Of a stretch of 64,000 nucleotides of DNA, positions 60,447-64,000 are shown in pieces. The translations under genes and the position numbers were made by a program. Origin of the DNA: Geodermatophilus tzadiensis (GTDB lineage Bacteria > Actinomycetota > Actinomycetes > Mycobacteriales > Geodermatophilaceae); the NCBI RefSeq assembly GCF_003002915.1, contig NZ_PVTG01000006.1, positions 124,001 through 188,000 on the forward strand, in the 5' to 3' direction. The notes below the pieces were generated by a model that was given only the letters and a program-made list of their open reading frames with translations, did no database searches and was not told where the DNA came from. Position 1 is the stretch's first letter. Each line of letters begins with the position of its first letter.

Positions 60447-61345
60447 GGGGTGCCTTCCTGTGCGGGTGCGTCGAGGCCGGGCAGCAGCTGGCGGGCCTCG
60501 GCCGAGGCGTCGGACACCACGACGATGTCGACGCGGCGGTTGACGGTGATGGCGCTGGGGTCGCCCTCCGGCACCAGGGGCCGGGTGTCGGAGTAGCCCG
60601 TGCCGGACAGCCGGTCCTGCGGCACGCCGCCGGCGGCGAGGTACCGGACGACGGTGGTGGCCCGGTAGGCCGACAGCTCCCAGTTCGACGGCCACTGCCC
60701 GCCGGGGGTGACCGGCAGGTGGTTGGCGTGCCCCTCGACCCCGATCTGGTTGGGCAGGGCGGCCAGCGTCGGGGCGACCGCGTCGAGGACGTCGCGGCCC
60801 TGGGGCTGCAGGTCGGCCTCCTCGGGGGCGAAGAGCACCGGGTCGGACACGATGTGCACGACCAGGCCGCGCTCGTCGATCTCGTAGCGCGCCTTCCCCG
60901 CGTGGCCGGCGGCGGCGAGCGCGGCGTCGATCGCGTCGCGCGCGGCGGCGAGGTCGTCGTACTCGGCCTGCGCCTCGGCGGCCACGCGGCCGGCCTCGTC
61001 GGCGGCGGCCTGGGCGGCTGCGGCGTCGACCGACTCCTGCTCGGCGGGGGCCGGCGGGATCTGCACGTCGACGGCGGCGTCGAGGGCGTCGAGCACCGAG
61101 GCGTCGGGGTTGCTCGCCGACCCCTGCATCGCGCTGACCGGGGCGCCGAAGGCCTCCGACAGGCCGCTGGCCAGGGCGGCGAACTTCGCCTTGTCCACCT
61201 GGCTCATGGCGAAGAGCACCACGAACAGCACCAGGAGCAGCGTCATCATGTCCGCGTAGGACACCAGCCACCGTTCGTGGTTCTCGTGCTCCTCGTGCTC
61301 GGGGTGCTTCCTGCCCCGGCGGCCGCCGTGGCCGCCGGAGCTCAT
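60443..61345 (-). CDS. motB: Flagellar stator protein MotB
   Basis: In this 300-residue stator subunit the membrane helix contains the proton-relay Asp in WLVSYADMMTLLLVLFVVLFA near residue 32. A plug/linker region rich in Ala/Asp/Glu follows (residues 70-155), then an OmpA-like peptidoglycan-binding domain (GVEGHANHLPV, NWELSAYRATTVVRYL, NRRVDIVVV). The Asp-based channel and Tyr preceding it point to a proton, not sodium, motor, which is inference. His-rich N-terminus (KHPEHEEHENHE) is unusual. ATG overlaps the motA stop. Confidence 0.95.
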   Translation of the reverse strand: MSSGGHGGRRGRKHPEHEEHENHERWLVSYADMMTLLLVLFVVLFAMSQVDKAKFAALASGLSEAFGAPVSAMQGSASNPDASVLDALDAAVDVQIPPAPAEQESVDAAAAQAAADEAGRVAAEAQAEYDDLAAARDAIDAALAAAGHAGKARYEIDERGLVVHIVSDPVLFAPEEADLQPQGRDVLDAVAPTLAALPNQIGVEGHANHLPVTPGGQWPSNWELSAYRATTVVRYLAAGGVPQDRLSGTGYSDTRPLVPEGDPSAITVNRRVDIVVVSDASAEARQLLPGLDAPAQEGTP

Positions 61346-62112
61346 GCCGCCTCCTTGGCGACCTCACTGGGCGGGATCAGCGAGTTGAGCTTGAGCCGCA
61401 CCGCGCGGGGGCTGGTGCCGGCCTGGATCTCGGAGATGCCCTCGACGAGCAGCTCCATCTGCGCCGCCTGCAGCTCGCTGACCCGCAGGATCTTCGCGCC
61501 CATCGGCAGGAACCAGAAGTTGGCGGCCATGACGCCCCACAGCGTGGCGACGAAGGCCGAGGCGATCATCGGGCCGAGCGCCTCGGGGTTGCTGAGGTTC
61601 CCCATGACGTTCATCAGGCCGACGATGCAGCCGACGATGCCGATGGTCGGCGCGTAGCCGCCCATCGTGTTCATGAACTTGGCGGCGACCTTGTCCTCGG
61701 CCTTCTTCGCGGCGATCTCGCTCTCCAGGACCGCGCGCAGCTCCTCGGGGTCGGTGCCGTCGATACCCATCTGCAGGCCGCGCTTGAGGAACGGGTCCTC
61801 GATCGCCTTGACCTGCGCCTCGAGCGCGAGCAGGCCCTCCTTGCGGGCCTTCTCCGCGAGGGTGACCAGCGTCTGGATCTGGTCGGTCGCCGGCGGCACC
61901 TTGGCCGGCGTCAGGGCCAGCTTGAACCAGCCGACCATCTTCGTGAGGTCGCTCATCGTCTGGCCCGACATCGCCGCGCCGAAGGTGGCGACGATGACCA
62001 GGACGATGGCGGGGAGGAACAGCAGCGACGTCGGGTCGGCGCCCTCCATGACCATGAAGGCGAGGAGGGCGATGAGCGAGATGACGAACCCGATGAGGGT
62101 CGAGGGGTCCAC
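61342..62112 (-). CDS. motA: Flagellar stator protein MotA
   Basis: This 256-residue protein has four predicted helices: two at residues 5-50, and a pair at about 145-205 in which the family motif MGGYAPTIGIVGCIVGLMNVMGNL contains the proline-rich signature. A cytosolic loop (residues 60-140) carries the charged KEGLLALEAQVKAIEDPFLKRGLQM region that contacts FliG. MotA pentamers surround MotB dimers to form the torque unit. ATG lies 3 nt after the flbD stop. Confidence 0.95.
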   Translation of the reverse strand: MDPSTLIGFVISLIALLAFMVMEGADPTSLLFLPAIVLVIVATFGAAMSGQTMSDLTKMVGWFKLALTPAKVPPATDQIQTLVTLAEKARKEGLLALEAQVKAIEDPFLKRGLQMGIDGTDPEELRAVLESEIAAKKAEDKVAAKFMNTMGGYAPTIGIVGCIVGLMNVMGNLSNPEALGPMIASAFVATLWGVMAANFWFLPMGAKILRVSELQAAQMELLVEGISEIQAGTSPRAVRLKLNSLIPPSEVAKEAA

Positions 62113-62115
62113 GGG

Positions 62116-62400
62116 TCAGCGCTCCTCGCGGGCCGGGAACGGCACGACCGACGCGCTCGGGGCGTCGTCGCCGGGCGTGGTGGGGGTGCGGTAGGTGCCG
62201 CGGTCCATCGCGTAGGCGGTGGCGAGGATGCTCGCGCGGTACTCGCGGATCTCGTCCAGGACGTCCTCGACCGCCTCGGACACGATGTACTTGTGGCCGT
62301 CGACCAGGAACAGGACGGTGTCGGGGTGCCCCTCGACCCGCTCGATGAGGTCGGGGTTGAGCGCGAAGTGCTCCCCGTTCAGGCGCGTCACTCGGATCAC
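62116..62400 (-). CDS. flbD: FlbD family flagellar protein
   Basis: The N-terminal 65 residues of this 94-residue protein match the small FlbD family (VIRVTRLNGEHFALNPDLIERVEGHPDTV, then VDGHKYIVSEAVEDVLDEI). The family is commonly encoded just before motA in Gram-positive flagellar operons. Its function is not well established, and it is unrelated to the Caulobacter regulator of the same name. The C-terminal 30 residues are Thr/Pro-rich. GTG 62400 follows AAGGA; a sigma-28-like promoter lies 60 nt upstream, making this the first gene of the stator operon. Confidence 0.85.
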   Translation of the reverse strand: MIRVTRLNGEHFALNPDLIERVEGHPDTVLFLVDGHKYIVSEAVEDVLDEIREYRASILATAYAMDRGTYRTPTTPGDDAPSASVVPFPAREER

Positions 62401-62459
62401 GGCGGGTCCTTGCTCGATCGGGGGTGGGGAGGCGACCGCGGCGTCGCCGGTCGCAGAGA

Positions 62460-62487
62460 CCATCGGCCCTGCGCGCGGGCTGCTTGA
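62460..62487 (-). promoter_or_regulatory. Sigma-28/FliA-like promoter upstream of flbD-motAB
   Basis: On the minus strand TCAAGCAG, 12 nt spacer, GCCGATGG resembles the flagellar sigma consensus TAAAGTTT-N11-GCCGATAA, especially in the -10 GCCGAT core. It lies about 60 nt before the flbD start and downstream of the flgE terminator, the expected place for an operon promoter. Confidence 0.5.
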
Positions 62488-62610
62488 GCCGAACACCGGC
62501 CGCCGCATCCCCCTGCCGGGTGAGCCGGCACCGCGTCCCCGCACGTCACAGCAGCACCGGCGGGCGACGGCCTCGCGGGCCGGGCCCGCACGGTGACCGC
62601 CCCACGACGC

Positions 62611-62651
62611 GACGCGGCCCGGCACCCGACGATCGGGTGCCGGGCCGCGTC
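62611..62651 (-). terminator. 19-bp perfect hairpin after flgE
   Basis: Arms 62611-62629 and 62633-62651 pair perfectly around CGA. It ends 20 nt before the flgE stop (in genome coordinates) and so separates the hook gene transcript from flbD-motAB. Confidence 0.8.
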
Positions 62652-62670
62652 ACGGGGGCGAGGGGGTCGG

Positions 62671-63921
62671 TCAGCGCTTGAGGTTGACCAGGTCCTGCAG
62701 GATCTCGTCGGAGCTGGTGATCACGCGGCTGTTCGCCTGGAAGCCGCGCTGGGCGACGATCAGGCCGGTGAACTCCTCGGCGAGGTCGACGTTGGACATC
62801 TCCAGTGCGCCGGCGGTCAGCGAGCCGCGGCCGCCACTGCCGGCCTCGCCGATGACGGCCTGGCCGGAGTTGTCGCCCACCCGGTAGCTGGTGTTGCCGG
62901 CCTTGGACAGGCCGCTGGGGTTGGCGAAGGTGGCCAGCGCCAGCTTGCCGATCGGCTCGCGGATGCTGTTGGAGTAGACGCCGACGATCGTGCCGTCGTT
63001 CGAGAGCGAGATCGACTGCAGGGTGCCCATGGCGTTGCCGTCGACGTCGTCGGGGGTCAGCGCGGTCTTGCCGCCGAACTGGCGCAGTGTCGAGAGGTCG
63101 ATGTCGGGCGACGCGACCAGCCCGGTGGCGGGGTCGCGCCAGCTGGGCGCCATCGCGGCCGACGGGGTGAAGGCGAAGGTGCCGAGCGAGGGCACGCCGG
63201 TGGCCGGGTCGAAGGTGACCGAGGCCGTGGACGGCGTCGTCGCCAGGGTGGCGCCGTTCTCGTCGCTGACCGCCAGCGACCACTCGTTGGGCGTGCCGGT
63301 CTTGGTGAACGCCAGGGTGATCTGGTGCGCGCCGCCCAGCGAGTCGTACATCGTCATCTGGGTCTGCGCCTGGGCACCCGTGGCGGCGTCCTTGGACAGG
63401 TTGCCGGTCAGCGTGCCGCGGGTGGACGGCTCGGGCGCCATGACCTGGCCGAACGGGATGGTCAGCGGGCCGATCGGGCCGTTGGAGGAGACCGCGCCGT
63501 CCTGCGCCGTCCAGCCCATCAGCTGGGCGCCGTCGGGGGTGACCAGGTTGCCGACGCCGTCGTAGTCGAAGGACCCGGCGCGGGTGAACAGGGTCTCGTT
63601 GCCCTGGCTGGTCACGAAGAAGCCGTCGCCGCTGATCATGAAGTCGGTCGAGCGGCCGGTGTTCTGGGTCGAGCCCTGGCCGAAGTTGGTCGTGATGCCG
63701 GCGACCTTGACGCCGAGGCCGACCTGCGCGGGGTTGGTGCCGCCGGTCTGCGCGGTCGGCGACGAGCCGTTGCGGATGACCTGGGACAGGGTGTCCTCGA
63801 AGACGGTCTGGGACGACTTGAAGCCGACCGTGTTGACGTTGGCGATGTTGTTGCCGGTGACGTCGAGCTTGGTCTGGTGGGCGCGCAGGCCGGAGATGGC
63901 CGAGAACATCGAGCGGAGCAC
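62671..63921 (-). CDS. flgE: Flagellar hook protein FlgE
   Basis: This 416-residue axial protein has the conserved N-terminal rod/hook motif SMFSAISGLRAHQTKLDVTGNNIANVNTVGFKS. The C-terminal counterpart is LEMSNVDLAEEFTGLIVAQRGFQANSRVITSSDEILQDLVNLKR, which forms the coiled-coil D0 domain. A variable Thr/Ala/Gly-rich centre builds the outer hook domains. GTG 63921 follows AGAGGA. It is exported by the FlhAB/FliPQR machinery encoded downstream. Confidence 0.95.
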   Translation of the reverse strand: MLRSMFSAISGLRAHQTKLDVTGNNIANVNTVGFKSSQTVFEDTLSQVIRNGSSPTAQTGGTNPAQVGLGVKVAGITTNFGQGSTQNTGRSTDFMISGDGFFVTSQGNETLFTRAGSFDYDGVGNLVTPDGAQLMGWTAQDGAVSSNGPIGPLTIPFGQVMAPEPSTRGTLTGNLSKDAATGAQAQTQMTMYDSLGGAHQITLAFTKTGTPNEWSLAVSDENGATLATTPSTASVTFDPATGVPSLGTFAFTPSAAMAPSWRDPATGLVASPDIDLSTLRQFGGKTALTPDDVDGNAMGTLQSISLSNDGTIVGVYSNSIREPIGKLALATFANPSGLSKAGNTSYRVGDNSGQAVIGEAGSGGRGSLTAGALEMSNVDLAEEFTGLIVAQRGFQANSRVITSSDEILQDLVNLKR

Positions 63922-63964
63922 GGGGAGGTCCTCTCAGGAGGGGGGAGGTCGGGGTCGGGAGCCG

Positions 63965-64000
63965 CTACGCGGGCAGGGAGATCTCGGTCAGCCGGCCGAG
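63965..64000 (-). CDS. C-terminal end of an upstream flagellar gene, possibly flgD (partial)
   Basis: The minus strand reads ...LGRLTEISLPA and a TAG stop at 63967-63965. This is 43 nt before the flgE start on the same strand. Hook-capping protein FlgD is usually encoded just before flgE, so it is the best guess. Eleven residues are too few for a firm call. Confidence 0.35.
   Translation of the reverse strand, partial: LGRLTEISLPA

Overview
The window is very GC-rich (roughly three quarters G+C by eye), with frequent GTG starts, many 4-nt GTGA/ATGA gene overlaps, mycothiol-dependent enzymes and a complete flagellar export cluster. This points to a motile, high-GC actinobacterium. Gene content and the flagellar layout fit a member of the Geodermatophilaceae (Blastococcus/Geodermatophilus/Modestobacter group), but that family placement is inference. 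No insertion sequence, prophage, CRISPR array or rRNA is visible. No gene-free stretch exceeds 300 bases.

Layout. (1) 1-4900: exopolysaccharide cassette with a Wzz-like protein that appears to run into an O-antigen-ligase-like membrane domain (minus strand, cut by the window edge), then tyrosine autokinase, LMW tyrosine phosphatase, cytidylyltransferase and polysaccharide deacetylase. (2) 5051-20300: housekeeping backbone (mfd, SurA-like lipoprotein, mazG, eno, divIC/ftsB, DUF501, ppx, family-5 uracil-DNA glycosylase). Two accessory insertions interrupt it: a free-standing adenylation-carrier-thioesterase enzyme with its own Sfp-type phosphopantetheinyl transferase (8611-12200), and a glycosyltransferase with a 53-residue LAxTG-tailed peptide (14431-15829). 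(3) 20308-35199: type II NADH dehydrogenase, an unusual tRNA with a UAA anticodon, a secreted M28 peptidase, a Bax-inhibitor-1 protein with a GYGQ-repeat tail, thiolase, SGNH hydrolase, DUF2252 protein, a VWA/MoxR-type ATPase pair, threonine deaminase and a DrrAB-type ABC exporter. (4) 35285-49406: M3 oligopeptidase bracketed by two 107-bp direct repeats, greA, mca, a hemolysin III protein, a short Z-isoprenyl diphosphate synthase, a DUF885-like metallopeptidase, phoH, and an AbiEi/DUF559-like gene bracketed by two palindromic elements sharing a core. (5) 49416-64000: a minus-strand flagellar cluster reading (in transcription order) flgE, flbD, motA, motB, fliL, fliM, fliN, fliO, fliP, fliQ, fliR, flhB, flhA and a degenerate flhF-like gene.

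How the parts work together. The kinase and phosphatase pair should control chain length and export of a surface polysaccharide that the cytidylyltransferase and deacetylase help build or modify. The flagellar block encodes the stator (MotAB, FliL), switch (FliM, FliN) and export gate (FliOPQR, FlhBA). A sigma-28-like promoter lies before flbD and strong hairpins divide the cluster. FliM lacks the usual CheY-binding N-terminal peptide and the FlhF homologue has lost its P-loop, so control of this flagellum probably differs from the textbook model. About a dozen genes share the same leaderless arrangement: a -10-like hexamer 6-7 nt before the start codon.

The strongest candidates for something new are the adenylation-carrier-thioesterase/PPTase pair, the class-I-shaped tRNA with a leucine-type D-loop and UAA anticodon, the 107-bp structured repeats, the LAxTG micropeptide and the P-loop-less FlhF.
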